Assembly: GCF_001969265.1 (NCBI RefSeq) | Contig: NZ_CP019304.1 | Coordinates: forward strand, 1,178,001-1,242,000 | Length of the DNA: 64,000 bases | Direction: 5' to 3' | DNA from: Arthrobacter sp. QXT-31 | Lineage (GTDB): Bacteria; Actinomycetota; Actinomycetes; Actinomycetales; Micrococcaceae | Part shown: positions 37,215-47,100 of the stretch, piece after piece | Layout of the letters: each line of letters starts with the position of its first letter | Position numbering within the stretch: position 1 is the stretch's first letter | Translations under genes and position numbers: made by a program | Notes under the pieces: model-generated | Told to the model about the DNA's origin: nothing | Databases searched by the model: none | Seen by the model: only the letters and a program-made list of their open reading frames with translations

Positions 37215-38411
37215 ATGGAAGTTCCCCTTATCGTCTGGATCCTCACGATCGCCGGAATCGCCGCGCTTCTGGTGTTCGATTTCTTCTTCCACGTCCGGAA
37301 GGCCCACACCCCGTCGCTGAAGGAATCAGCAATTTGGTCCGCCCTCTACGTGGGCCTGGCCCTGGCGTTCGGCCTGGGTGTCTGGCTCTTCGGCGGCTCC
37401 AAGATGGGCACCGAGTATTTCGCCGGCTACGTGACGGAGAAGGCGCTGTCCGTGGACAACCTCTTCGTCTTCCTCATCATCATGGCCAGCTTCAAGGTGC
37501 CGCGCGCGGACCAGCAGAAGGTGCTCCTGTTCGGCATCGTGTTCTCGCTGCTCGCCCGGACCGGGTTCATCTTCCTCGGTGCGGCGCTGATCAACAGCTT
37601 CGCCTGGGTGTTCTACATCTTTGGCCTGATCCTGCTGGTCACCGCAGGCAACCTGCTCAAGCCGGACAACCACGACGAGGAAACCGAAACCCTCACCGTC
37701 CGGCTCGCCAAGAAGTTCCTCCCGGCATCCGAGCACTTCGACGGCGACAAGCTCTTCACCGTGGTGGACGGCAAGAAGGTCCTCACCCCGATGCTCCTGG
37801 TAATGGTGGCCATCGGCGCAACGGACATTCTGTTCGCGCTGGACTCCATCCCGGCCATCTTCGGCCTGACGCAGAACGTGTTCATCGTCTTCACGGCCAC
37901 GGCGTTCTCGCTGATGGGCCTGCGGCAGCTGTTCTTCCTCATCGACGAACTCCTCGACCGGCTCATCTACCTCTCCTACGGCCTCGCCGCCATCCTCGGC
38001 TTCATCGGTGTGAAGCTGATCCTGCACGCCCTGCACGAAAACAACCTGCCGTTCATCAACGACGGCCAACATGTCAACGTCATCGAGATCAGCACCGGCA
38101 CCTCGCTCAGCGTGATCCTCGGCGTCCTCATCGTCACCATCGTGGGCTCCCTGCTCAGCCCCAAGGGCAAGGCCAAGACCATGGTCTCCGGCGCCAGGCG
38201 GCACGCCACCACATATGTGGACCTCAACTACGAGACGGACATTGCCGAACGCGAGCGGATCTTCCAGAAGCTGGTCCACGAGGAGCAGGAGCTCAAGAAG
38301 CTCCCGGAGAAGTACAAGCGCCTCATCCGGAACGAGACGGAGTTCATGAACCTCATCCGCCAGGCCCACGCGGAGCACGACCAGGCACTCGAGCGCGCCG
38401 GCGAAAAGTAA
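37215..38411 (+). CDS. TerC family integral membrane protein
   Basis: This 398-aa protein has 8-9 TM segments and the TerC/Alx signatures: YFAGYVTEKALSVDNLFVFLIIM, ATDILFALDSIPAIFGLTQNVFIVFTATAFSLMGLRQLFFLID. The acidic residues in the TM segments (Glu of TEKALSVDN; Asp of FALDSIP) are the proposed metal-handling sites. TerC/Alx-type proteins have been linked to Mn2+ export or metalation of secreted enzymes. A C-terminal ~60-residue charged helix (AERERIFQKLVHEEQELKKL) is probably cytoplasmic. ATG 37215 has AGAGG upstream. Confidence 0.9.
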   Translation: MEVPLIVWILTIAGIAALLVFDFFFHVRKAHTPSLKESAIWSALYVGLALAFGLGVWLFGGSKMGTEYFAGYVTEKALSVDNLFVFLIIMASFKVPRADQQKVLLFGIVFSLLARTGFIFLGAALINSFAWVFYIFGLILLVTAGNLLKPDNHDEETETLTVRLAKKFLPASEHFDGDKLFTVVDGKKVLTPMLLVMVAIGATDILFALDSIPAIFGLTQNVFIVFTATAFSLMGLRQLFFLIDELLDRLIYLSYGLAAILGFIGVKLILHALHENNLPFINDGQHVNVIEISTGTSLSVILGVLIVTIVGSLLSPKGKAKTMVSGARRHATTYVDLNYETDIAERERIFQKLVHEEQELKKLPEKYKRLIRNETEFMNLIRQAHAEHDQALERAGEK

Positions 38412-38520
38412 CCCCCACACTATCCGGGGCCCGTCCCGCAGGTTCCCTGGCTGTGGAGCCGCTCCGGCGAGGGCCCCAGCCCGAGCTTGCGAGGGCAGGG
38501 GCCGGTGCGGACTTGCGAGG

Positions 38521-39591
38521 TTAGGGCGCGGGTGGGAGGTCCGCCAGGAGCCGGAAGCCGTGGCGGTCCACGGGTGCCGCCGTCGCCGTCAAAAGTACGA
38601 CGCCGGTCCCCGCCTTCCGGTCCAGTCCCACCCAGGAGCGGAAACCGCCGGTGCCGCCGTTGTGCCAGGTGACCGTGCGGCCCTTCGTCTCCAGGGTCAT
38701 CCAGCCGGCTCCGATGCGGGCGGCCGGTCCGGCGAAGTTCGCCACCGGATTCAGCACGGAAAGGCCCGGCACTCCGCCCTCAGTCCCTGCCCCGTCCTGT
38801 CCTGAACCGCGGAGCAGGGCCTGCACCAGCCAGGCCATGTCGCTGATGGAGGCTCGGATACCGCCGGCCGGGGCAACCGCCTCACCGGTCCACGGCTGCA
38901 TCACTCTGCCTGACCGGCTTCGGCCGGCGACCGCCGTCGGACGCACTTCAGCGGCAGCGGCGGGCGCGTAAACGGAGTCCAGCCCGAGCGGTACCGCGAG
39001 CCGCTCGCGGAGAAGGTCCTGGAAGCGCATGCCGGCTCCGGCGGCGACGGCGTGGCCCAGGAGTTCGAAGCCGAAGTTGGAGTAGCGCGGGCGCGGAACG
39101 GAGAGACTCACAGTCCGGGCCTGGGCGAGCAGTTCCGCCAGCGTCTCGCCGTAGGGATTGGCGCCGCGCAGCATCAGGGCAAGCGTGCGCCGGAGTGTGC
39201 CCGACTGACGGGGCAGCCGCGGCAGTCCGGAGGAATGCCGGCTCAGGGAGGCCAAGGTGACGGCCGCGGCCGGGCAGTTGCCGAGCGGCAACCGCTCCCC
39301 CAGCACGGTGTCCGGACGTAATTCGCCCCGGTTTAGAGCGTCAACATAGAGCAGCCCGGTGATCCCCTTAGATACCGAACCGATCTCGAAGTCAGCAGCA
39401 AGGGAGGCGCCGCGGCTCGCCACGGCAGCCTCCCCTGCGGAAACAGTGGCCGCGGCAAACACCGGGTGTCCGCGGCCCAGGGCCTTTCGTACTTGTTCGA
39501 ATAGTCGTGCGTCGCCATGGACCTCTGCGTCGCCGGCAGACCGTTCGCCGGCCATGCGGTCACCGACGTTTTCACCGTGCAATTCGCTCAC
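38521..39591 (-). CDS. Serine hydrolase (class C beta-lactamase-like)
   Basis: This 356-aa protein starts at GTG 39591. It has SxxK SVSK in FEIGSVSKGITGLLY, the second motif PRYSNFGFELLG (YSN) and the third motif WHNGGTGGF (HNG, as in class C enzymes and DD-peptidases/esterases). No signal peptide is visible, unlike the membrane-anchored serine hydrolase near 12.4 kb, so it is probably cytoplasmic or uses an unrecognised route. The substrate is unknown (beta-lactam, ester or D-amino peptide). Confidence 0.88.
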   Translation of the reverse strand: MSELHGENVGDRMAGERSAGDAEVHGDARLFEQVRKALGRGHPVFAAATVSAGEAAVASRGASLAADFEIGSVSKGITGLLYVDALNRGELRPDTVLGERLPLGNCPAAAVTLASLSRHSSGLPRLPRQSGTLRRTLALMLRGANPYGETLAELLAQARTVSLSVPRPRYSNFGFELLGHAVAAGAGMRFQDLLRERLAVPLGLDSVYAPAAAAEVRPTAVAGRSRSGRVMQPWTGEAVAPAGGIRASISDMAWLVQALLRGSGQDGAGTEGGVPGLSVLNPVANFAGPAARIGAGWMTLETKGRTVTWHNGGTGGFRSWVGLDRKAGTGVVLLTATAAPVDRHGFRLLADLPPAP

Positions 39592-39626
39592 GGTGCCATT
39601 CAGTCACGGCGACGCGGGCATGGCAA

Positions 39627-39824
39627 TTAGTGCCTGTGGAGGAAGTGGCGGATCTTGTCGCCGAGTCCTTCAACGGTGCGGCCGCGGCCCATGGAAGGGG
39701 TGCGTCCGGTGGTGTAGGGCCTGGTGCCCCGCGTGTATCCGCGTGTGTATCCGCCGGTGGTTCCGTGAGTGGTCCGTCCGGAGAGTTTTCCTGCGGCATT
39801 CCTGATCATGTTGCCCAAGTTCAT
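39627..39824 (-). CDS. Small basic Gly/Thr/Tyr/Arg-rich protein (65 aa)
   Basis: ATG 39824 has AAAGGAG upstream with ideal spacing, supporting a real gene. The protein begins MNLGNMIRNAAGKLSGRTTH, continues with repeated GYTRG units (GGYTRGYTRGTRPYTTGR) and ends GLGDKIRHFLHRH. The repeats and His/Arg content suggest nucleic-acid or surface binding, but no known family fits. It is convergent with nothing and sits just before the serine hydrolase on the same strand with a 35-base gap. Confidence 0.6.
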   Translation of the reverse strand: MNLGNMIRNAAGKLSGRTTHGTTGGYTRGYTRGTRPYTTGRTPSMGRGRTVEGLGDKIRHFLHRH

Positions 39825-39951
39825 GGTGAACTCCTTTGGTTGTGCGTCTGTTCAGGCTGCGACCGGTTTTGATGCGGTCTTTCCCGACTCTACGCCCGAC
39901 CACCCGGCATGGCTACCGGCGAGTTTTAGCGGCAGAGCCCCGCCGGAAAAG

Positions 39952-40015
39952 CAACGCGGGGTCACTTTCCGCCCAATTCGGCCCGGTGTATTGGGCGGAA
40001 GGTGACCTCGCGTTG
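39952..40015. repeat. Long inverted repeat, 26-bp arms
   Basis: CAACGCGGGGTCACTTTCCG plus CCCAAT pairs with ATTGGGCGGAAGGTGACCTC plus GCGTTG with two mismatches over 26 bp, around a 12-base loop. It lies between the 65-aa gene and YceI, with no T-run. It could be a REP-like element. Confidence 0.85.
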
Positions 40016-40055
40016 GGTGTTCCGCGATCGGCGCCGGCCTCAGCGGTGGGCTGGA

Positions 40056-40601
40056 CTACGCCTGCTTCACCAGTGCGGCCTCGAGGTTGATCTTCACCTT
40101 GTCGCTGACCAGGAGTCCGCCTGCTTCGAGCGCGGCGTTCCAGGTCAGGCCGAACTCCTTGCGGCTGATTTCGGCCTCGGCCGAGAAGCCGGCGCGGGTG
40201 GCGCCGAAGGGGTCGACAGCAACCCCGCTGAACTCGACCTCGAGTTCAACCGGTTTGGTGATGCCCTTGATGGTGAGGTCGCCCGTCAGCGTGTAGTCCT
40301 CGCCGTCGCCATCGATGTGCGTGCCCTTGAAGGTCATCTCGGGGAACTTCGCGACGTCGAAGAAATCCTCGTTCTTCACGTGGGCGTCACGGTTGGCGTC
40401 GCCGGAGTCGAAGCTGGCGGTGTTCACGGTGGCGTGCAATGACGAGTCGGCCAGGGAGTCCCGCACATGGGCTTCGCCGGTTGCTTCACGGAACCGCCCG
40501 CGGACCTTGCTGATTCCGGCGTGCCGGACGCTGAAGCCGATTTCACTGTGGGACATATCGAGTGTCCAGATGCCGGGGGTCAGGCCTGCGGGAAGAGTCA
40601 T
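40056..40601 (-). CDS. YceI family protein
   Basis: This 181-aa protein has the YceI lipocalin-like pattern: GIWTLDMSHSEIGFSVRHAGISKVRGRF, ATVNTASFDSGDANRDAHVKNEDFFDVAKFPEMTFKGT, LTIKGITKPVELEVEF and EISRKEFGLTWN. These small beta-barrels bind polyprenyl lipids; many are secreted, but no signal peptide is present here. ATG 40601 has AAAGGAG upstream. Related actinobacterial genes are induced by stress. Divergent from the secreted nuclease. Confidence 0.93.
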   Translation of the reverse strand: MTLPAGLTPGIWTLDMSHSEIGFSVRHAGISKVRGRFREATGEAHVRDSLADSSLHATVNTASFDSGDANRDAHVKNEDFFDVAKFPEMTFKGTHIDGDGEDYTLTGDLTIKGITKPVELEVEFSGVAVDPFGATRAGFSAEAEISRKEFGLTWNAALEAGGLLVSDKVKINLEAALVKQA

Positions 40602-40937
40602 GGCGCATCTCCTTTGAAGGAAAAACCTGCTGGTCAGTGCGGTTTCAACACTGGTTTAGGCGGGCGGGGAAGTCAAGGATGAGAACCTTCACCAGATACT
40701 CCTAGCCAATTTTCAGGAAACCTCCCCTAGGCTAGGAGCAGGCCCACCGCGTATCCCCCATCCGGGGTGGTCCTGCCGCTAGGAGTAGCCCCGCAAGCCG
40801 ATTTGGCAGTGCGGGGCTCTCCGCGTTTTGGGCACATCAGTTTTGGGCAGCTATCCGCGTGGCACCGCCAACTCCATCCGGCCGGCCAGTACAGTCGATC
40901 GTTGAATCGAGAACCAGCGCCACGGGAGTAAACCGAC
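40602..40937. other. Intergenic region with two hairpins
   Basis: 336 bases between divergent yceI and the nuclease gene. Inverted repeat CTCCTAGCC/GGCTAGGAG (40699-40738) and stem AGCCCCGCA/TGCGGGGCT (40787-40818) followed by GTTTTGGG are visible. The first could be an operator and the second a terminator-like leader. No ORF supported. Confidence 0.5.
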
Positions 40938-41672
40938 TTGCACCATGCACCACCCCGCGGAAGGAACTGGTTCACGGCCGGGGCCCTGGCCGCCGTCATC
41001 CTGGCCACCACCGCCTGTGGCGGGGTCATCAGCGCAACCCGGCAGCCGACGTCGGACGCTGTTCCTGGCGGGTCAGCCGGCAGCACAGCAGGGTACGCCA
41101 AAGCGGCCGACCTCCTCGCCGCCCTGCCCGTCAAGGGCCGCGCACCGAAAACCGGCTACGACCGGGAGGAATTCGGCCCGGCCTGGTCAGACACTGACCA
41201 CAACGGCTGCGACACCCGCAACGACATCCTGGCCCGCGACCTCAAAAGGACCACCTTCAAGCCGGGAACGAAGGACTGCATCGTCCTGACCGGATCCCTG
41301 GCGGATCCCTACACAGCCACAACCATCGCCTTCACCCGCGGCAACAAAACCAGCAGCGCGGTCCAGATCGACCACGTCGTTGCCCTCAGTGACGCATGGC
41401 AGAAGGGCGCCCAAGGGCTCAGCAAGGCGCAGCGGACAGCGTTCGCCAACGATCCCCTGAACCTGCTGGCCGTTTCCGGCCCCGCCAACCAGCAGAAGTC
41501 CGACGGCGACGCCGCCACCTGGCTGCCGGGCAGCAGGGCCTACCGCTGCCCCTACGTGGCGCGCCAGATTTCGGTCAAAGCCAAGTACAAGCTGTGGGTG
41601 ACCCAGGCCGAACGCACCGCGATGGCCACAGTCCTGGCCCAGTGCGGCGGCACGGTCGCGGGAAGCAAATAA
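40938..41672 (+). CDS. Secreted HNH endonuclease-like lipoprotein (GmrSD C-terminal/DUF1524 type)
   Basis: This 244-aa protein starts at TTG 40938 after GGGAGTAAACCGAC. A signal and lipobox (TAGALAAVILATTACGG) predicts export and lipidation. The nuclease core contains AVQIDHVVALSDAWQKGA (the DH of the His-Me finger), FANDPLNLLAVSGPANQQKSDGDAATWLPGSRAYRC and the Cys-rich end CPYVARQISVK..LAQCGG. The fold is shared with the C-terminal part of GmrSD enzymes, but without the GmrS domain. It probably degrades extracellular DNA for nutrients, or kills competitors. Confidence 0.87.
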   Translation: MHHAPPRGRNWFTAGALAAVILATTACGGVISATRQPTSDAVPGGSAGSTAGYAKAADLLAALPVKGRAPKTGYDREEFGPAWSDTDHNGCDTRNDILARDLKRTTFKPGTKDCIVLTGSLADPYTATTIAFTRGNKTSSAVQIDHVVALSDAWQKGAQGLSKAQRTAFANDPLNLLAVSGPANQQKSDGDAATWLPGSRAYRCPYVARQISVKAKYKLWVTQAERTAMATVLAQCGGTVAGSK

Positions 41673-41697
41673 GGCGCCGGAAGCAAGTGAGCGCCGC

Positions 41698-41994
41698 TCA
41701 GCCCTGCTCCGGCACCTCACCCGCGAACGGGTAGTCTTCCTCGTCGTTGCCGGGCGTACCCGCGGCCTGCTCAATGGCGTCTGCCTCAGCCGCTTCCTCG
41801 GCGGAGAGCTCGGGGACTGCTCCCGGACCGTTGGACCTCAGCGGAGTCCGCTGCTCCAGGGCGTCCGCCTCGGGAACGTCCACAGGCAACGGCTGCTGCT
41901 CCTCCTCCCCGGACTCCCCGCCCGCCGCTTGGCGCTGTTCAAACGCATCGGTCTCCGGCACTTCGAGGGGTGTTTCATCAGGCTGGCTGTTCAT
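41698..41994 (-). CDS. Acidic repeat protein (98 aa)
   Basis: The ATG at 41994 has CAGGAGGAGATCC upstream. The protein is strongly acidic (about 22 Asp/Glu) with three degenerate repeats: VPETDAFEQ, VPEADALEQ and AAEADAIEQ, separated by Gln/Pro/Ser-rich linkers. It is likely disordered with short amphipathic segments. No known family is recognised. The repeat and good RBS support a real gene. Confidence 0.65.
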   Translation of the reverse strand: MNSQPDETPLEVPETDAFEQRQAAGGESGEEEQQPLPVDVPEADALEQRTPLRSNGPGAVPELSAEEAAEADAIEQAAGTPGNDEEDYPFAGEVPEQG

Positions 41995-42136
41995 GGATCT
42001 CCTCCTGTGGCTAGGTGGGCCGTTCCATGAGTCTGGTCCTCCTCCGCCATGACGGCAATGGGGCCGCCTGCTCCCCGGCCGCTCGGCCGGAACTGCAGGC
42101 GGCCCACCGCTGCCCTGTGTCAGCTCCGTTGCTGTG

Positions 42137-43348
42137 TCAGCTGAGGTATCCGTTCGGGTTCAGCACGTACTTCGTGGCTGCACCGGCGTCGAACTCGGCG
42201 TACCCCTTCGGTGCCTCCTCCAGCGGAATCGGCTTGGCGTTGACGTTCTTGGCGATGCTCACGCGGTCGTTCAGGATGGCCATCATCAGCTGCCGGTTGT
42301 ACTTCATCACCGGACACTGCCCCGTGGTGAAGCTCAGCGACTTCGCCCAGCCCGTGCCGAGGCTCAGGCTTAGTGCACCCTTCTTTGCTGCCTCGTCGAT
42401 GCCGCCCGGGTCACCCGTCACATACAGCCCGGGAATACCCAGCGCGCCGCCGGCCGCCGTGATGTCCATCAGCGAATTCAGCACGGTGGCCGGTGCCTCC
42501 TTGGCACCCTGGCCGTGGCCCTTCGCCTCGAAGCCCACGGCATCCACGGCGCAGTCCACCTCGGGCACCCCCAGGATCTGCTCAATCTGCTCCTGCGGCC
42601 CGCCCTTGGTAAGGTCTACCGTCTCGCAGCCGAAGCTGCGGGCCTGCGCCAGCCGGTCGCTGTTCATGTCGCCGACAATTACGACGGCGGCACCCAGCAA
42701 ATGCGCGCTTGTCGCCGCTGCCAGGCCAACAGGACCGGCACCTGCGACGTATACGGTGGAACCGACGCCGACCCCCGCCGACACGGCGCCGTGGAAGCCC
42801 GTGGGGAAGATGTCCGAGAGCATGGCAAGATCCAGGATCTTCTCCATGGCCTTGTCCTTGTCCGGGAACTTGAGCAGGTTCCAGTCCGCGTACGGCACCA
42901 GCACGTAGTTGGCCTGGCCGCCCACCCAGCCGCCCATGTCCACGTAGCCATAGGCACTGCCCGGCCGGTCCGGGTTCACGTTGAGGCAGATCCCGGTCTT
43001 GCGCTCCTTGCAGTTCCGGCAGCGGCCGCAGGAAATATTGAACGGCACGGAACAGATGTCCCCGACCTTGATGAATTCAACGCCGGGCCCTACTTCCACC
43101 ACCTCGCCGGTGATTTCGTGGCCCAACACCAGGTCCGGCGGCGCCGTGGTCCGCCCGCGGACCATGTGCTGGTCCGACCCGCAGATGTTGGTGGCTACTG
43201 TCTTGATGATCGCGCCGTGGGGAACCTGGCGCCCCACGTTGGCCGGATTAACACCCGGCCCGTCCTTAAGTTCAAAAGTGGGGTAATCGATGTCGATGAC
43301 CTCCACCTTGCCGGGTCCCTTGTAGGCAACGGCTTTGTTCCCTTCCAT
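42137..43348 (-). CDS. fdhA: Glutathione-independent formaldehyde dehydrogenase
   Basis: This 403-aa zinc MDR enzyme has the catalytic-zinc residues in NICGSDQHMVRGRT and LGHEITGEVVEVG, the structural-zinc loop CGRCRNCKERKTGIC, and the NAD loop VAGAGPVGLAAATSAHLLGA. The insert characteristic of Pseudomonas FdhA/PADH is present (YADWNLLKFPDKDKAMEK, SDIFPTGFHGAVSAGVG). It oxidises formaldehyde with NAD to formate (glutathione-independent). ATG 43348 follows AGGAAAG. It may detoxify formaldehyde. Confidence 0.9.
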   Translation of the reverse strand: MEGNKAVAYKGPGKVEVIDIDYPTFELKDGPGVNPANVGRQVPHGAIIKTVATNICGSDQHMVRGRTTAPPDLVLGHEITGEVVEVGPGVEFIKVGDICSVPFNISCGRCRNCKERKTGICLNVNPDRPGSAYGYVDMGGWVGGQANYVLVPYADWNLLKFPDKDKAMEKILDLAMLSDIFPTGFHGAVSAGVGVGSTVYVAGAGPVGLAAATSAHLLGAAVVIVGDMNSDRLAQARSFGCETVDLTKGGPQEQIEQILGVPEVDCAVDAVGFEAKGHGQGAKEAPATVLNSLMDITAAGGALGIPGLYVTGDPGGIDEAAKKGALSLSLGTGWAKSLSFTTGQCPVMKYNRQLMMAILNDRVSIAKNVNAKPIPLEEAPKGYAEFDAGAATKYVLNPNGYLS

Positions 43349-43678
43349 CTCTTTCCTCCTGGCGTCACAGACCCTTCCCCGTGAAAGGTCGGCGGTGAAT
43401 TCATGAGTGTTGTGATGCGCCCTCCAGGGCATTCCCCTGAAAGGCCGGACGACGCCGTCGGGCCTTAAAAGGTGGAGGGTGACGCCAGTCTAGAACGGAC
43501 CGGCCACATGGTCCATGGGTGCCGGGCAGTAAATTGAGAGCGCGCACTCAAGGGCTTCGAATGCAGTAATTAGGGCAATTACGCAACACAATTGGGTCTT
43601 TTTGATCCGGCCCGGCGGGCCTAGGTTGGGAAACAGCGAGTCGCCCAGCCGGGGCGTCCGAAACCTTGGAGGAATTCT
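43349..43678. other. Intergenic region between divergent fdhA and DUF1540 genes
   Basis: 330 bases. A stem of about 10 bp (AAGGCCGGAC/GTCGGGCCTT, 43441-43466) lies in the fdhA upstream region. No supported ORF. Confidence 0.5.
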
Positions 43679-43981
43679 ATGAGCACGCATGTAGCAGATT
43701 GCAGCGTCACCAACTGCTCCTTCAACGACCACTCCGAATGCAACGCCGAGGCCATCACGGTCGCCGGAACCACTGACCACGCCTCGTGCGCCACGTTTAT
43801 CGATACCGGCATCCACGGCGGCCTCCCGAAGGTCCTCGCCGGCGTCGGAGCCTGCCAGCGGTCGGAATGCGTCCACAACGACCACCTCATGTGCCAGGCA
43901 CCGGAAGTCCATGTTGGCCCCGGGCCGGACAACGCCGACTGCCTCACCTACTCCCACAACGGCAAGAATCCCGTCCACTGA
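43679..43981 (+). CDS. DUF1540 tandem-repeat protein
   Basis: This 100-aa protein contains two DUF1540 Cys-rich repeats: VADCSVTNCSFNDHSECNAEAITVAG...ASCATFI and VGACQRSECVHNDHLMCQAPEVHVGPG...ADCLTYS. Each has four Cys and an N-D/H motif that probably bind a metal. ATG 43679 has GGAGG upstream. Function is unknown; DUF1540 proteins often appear in stress or spore-related contexts in other Gram-positives. Confidence 0.85.
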   Translation: MSTHVADCSVTNCSFNDHSECNAEAITVAGTTDHASCATFIDTGIHGGLPKVLAGVGACQRSECVHNDHLMCQAPEVHVGPGPDNADCLTYSHNGKNPVH

Positions 43982-44115
43982 CCCGCGCAGGCATGTAGGG
44001 TCCCCCATTGGCTGCAGGTCCCGGCCGGCGGCGCTTGATTGTCATAGCCTCTTGCTAGATTCGAATCAGCGCACCGGGAACCGTCCCGGAGCAAGGCTGC
44101 CAATGGGGAGGCCCC

Positions 44116-47100
44116 ATGTTCCTGCTCGATCCAACCACGCCGGGAGCACCTGCTGACCTGGTGTTCTCCGCCAGCGATCTCGTGGCTGCGAGCGAGTGTG
44201 AGTACCGCACGCTCCGGATCCTCGACGAGAAGCTGGGCCGCTCCCCCAAAGCCGATTTTCCCGCCGACGAAATGCAGGCGCGAGCCGGCAAGCTCGGCGA
44301 CCTCCACGAGCACAAGGTGCTTGCCAGCCTCATCGACGCCCACGGCGCCTGGGATGAGGCGAGCGGCACGGGGGTTTACTCGATGGACCGCGGAACCACC
44401 AGCAGGGCGGATCTCGCGGACAAAGCCCGGGAAACTGCCGCTGTCCTCCGTGCCGGTGCCGACGTCGTCTTCCAGGCCACGTTCTTCGACGGCGAGTTCC
44501 TGGGTTACGCGGACTTCCTGGTGAAGGAGGACCCTGCGTTTGAGGACGCCGTGCGGGAGGAGGCTGGCCCGGCAGGCCCGTCCTTGTCTGTTCAGGAGCG
44601 GGGTGCCCACCCGCGGTACGCGGTCTGGGACACCAAGCTGGCGCGCCACGCCAAAGTGGGCGCCCTGCTGCAGCTGGCCGCGTACGGCGACCAGCTGATC
44701 GGGCTCGGGCTCGATCCCGCCCCGCGCGTCACCCTGGTGTTGGGCAACATGGAGCGCAGTTCCCACTCGCTGGCCGATCTGCTGCCTGTGTACCGCGAGC
44801 GGCGGGCTCGCTTCCGTGAACTCACCGCGGCCCACCGGAACACGGACGCCCCTGTGGCGTGGCAGCAGCCCGGCGTGACTTACTGCGGCAGGTGCGATTA
44901 CTGCGCCGAGCAGGTGGCCGCGCACCGCGACCTGCTGATGGTCGCGGGCATGTCGTCCGTCCAGCGGAAGAAGCTGGCTGCAGACGGCATCACCACCATC
45001 GATGCCCTCGCCGAACTGCCTCTGCACCTGGCCGCAGGTTCACGCCGGCGCCTGCGTGACCAGGCCAGGATGCAGACCGGGCTGGAGAAACCCGACGGCT
45101 CCCGGACCTTCGTGAAGGACGGCCAGCCCCACACCGTGACGTACAAGGTGCTGGCGGACAACGCGCTGGGCGGCATCCCTGCCCCGAGTGAAGGCGACAT
45201 CTTCTTCGACTTCGAAGGCGACCCCCTCTGGCAGGACCCGGCCGGACAGTGGGGCCTGGAGTACCTCTTCGGCGTGATCGAGGCACCGCTGCCCACTGAT
45301 CCGCCGGGCCAGGACCCGGTCTTCCGGCCATTCTGGGCCCACTCGCGTGCAGGCGAACGGCAGGCCTTCCTGGACTTCCTCGCCTACGTGGAGGAACGCC
45401 GGGCGCGGTATCCGGACATGCACGTCTACCATTACGCGCCCTACGAAAAGACAGCCCTGCGCAACCTTTCGCTGAACCACGTTGCCGGCGAGGATGTGGT
45501 GGACTCGTGGCTGCGCGACGGACTCCTGGTGGACCTCTACGCCACGGTCCGGCACTCACTCCGGATTTCCGAGGCCTCGTACTCCATCAAGAAACTCGAG
45601 CCCCTGTACATGGGTGACCACCTGCGGTCCGGTGACGTCAAGGATGCCGGCGCTTCCGTCGTGGCCTACGCCGCCTACTGCGAGGCGCGCGACGCCGGCC
45701 CGGAAACGCAGGCGGAGGCAGCTGCCACCCTGGCCTCAATTTCCGATTACAACCAATACGACTGCCTCTCCACGCTCCGCCTTCGGGACTGGCTGCTGGA
45801 GTTGCGCGGTAATGCGCCTGCCACTCCTGAGCGGGTCAGCGCCGGGACGGCACCCGGCGCGGCGGTGGCGGCGGCTGCGGGGACAGCCTCCGGAGCGGCG
45901 ACGGCGGACGGTTCCCCAACGCCGTCGGACGCTGTTCCGGACGGGGAACCGTCGCCGGAGGAAGAAGCCCTGCGCGCCTTCCTGGACGCCATTCCTGACC
46001 ACCGCGAGCTGACGCCCGACGAGCAGGCAGTGGCCATGGTCGCCGCGGCCACCGGCTATCACCGCCGGGAGCGCAAGCAGTTCTGGTGGGAGCACTTCGA
46101 CCGCCTCGATGCCGAGGTCGACAGGTGGCGGGACCAGCGGAACGTGTTCATCGTCGAAGCCGCCGAGGTGGTCTCGGACTGGGCGCCGCCCACCTCCCGG
46201 GCCCGGACGGAGTCCCGCACCCTGCGGCTCACGGGCATCATGAGCGAAGGCTCGGAGTTCAAGCCCGGCTCCACCTGGTTCCGGATGTTCGAGGACCCGC
46301 TGCCCGACGGGCTCGGCGAGGTCGACGGCGGGCGGACCCCGCGCCGCGCTGCAGGTCAGCCGGCAGGCACCGCTGCAGCGCCCGGCGCGGCCGGCACGCC
46401 GCCCTCCCGCGACGGCATCTTCGGGACGCTGGTGGAGGCCGTCGAGGACCATCCCCAGCAGCCTGGCCGGACTGTCATCACCATCACAGAGAAGTCCACG
46501 GGAAAGGTACCGCCGTACTTCCAGCTGCCCATGGCGCTGACGGACGACCGCCCCATTCCCACCGTCAGCATCGAGGCGGCGCTGGCGGAACTCGCACAGC
46601 TCGTCGGTTCATCCCTGCCCGAGCTTCCCAAGCATGCCGGCGTGGACATCCTCCGCCGGTCGGCACCCCGGCTGGCCGGCGTCCAGGGCCTGCCCGCAGT
46701 GGGCACCGACGCCAACGGCAACGCCGACTACGTGTCGGCCATAACCTCGGCACTACAGCACCTGGACCGCTCGTACCTCGCGGTGCAGGGACCTCCGGGT
46801 ACCGGGAAGACGTTCGTCGGCTCCCACGTCATAGCCCGGCTCGTGCAGGCCGGCTGGAAGGTGGGCGTGGTCGCCCAGTCGCACGCCGTCGTCGAAAACA
46901 TGCTCTGCACGGCCATCGAAAAGGCGGGGGTGGACCGCGCCTTGGTGGCCAAGAGACTTTCACAGCCGCACGATGTGCCGTGGACGTGCGTGGCCGACGA
47001 GGACATCGCCCGGCTCCTGGAGACCGACGGCGGCTGCCTGGTGGGCGGAACGGCCTGGACCATGACCGGCAGGCACGTGCCTGCGGGGGCGCTGGACCTG

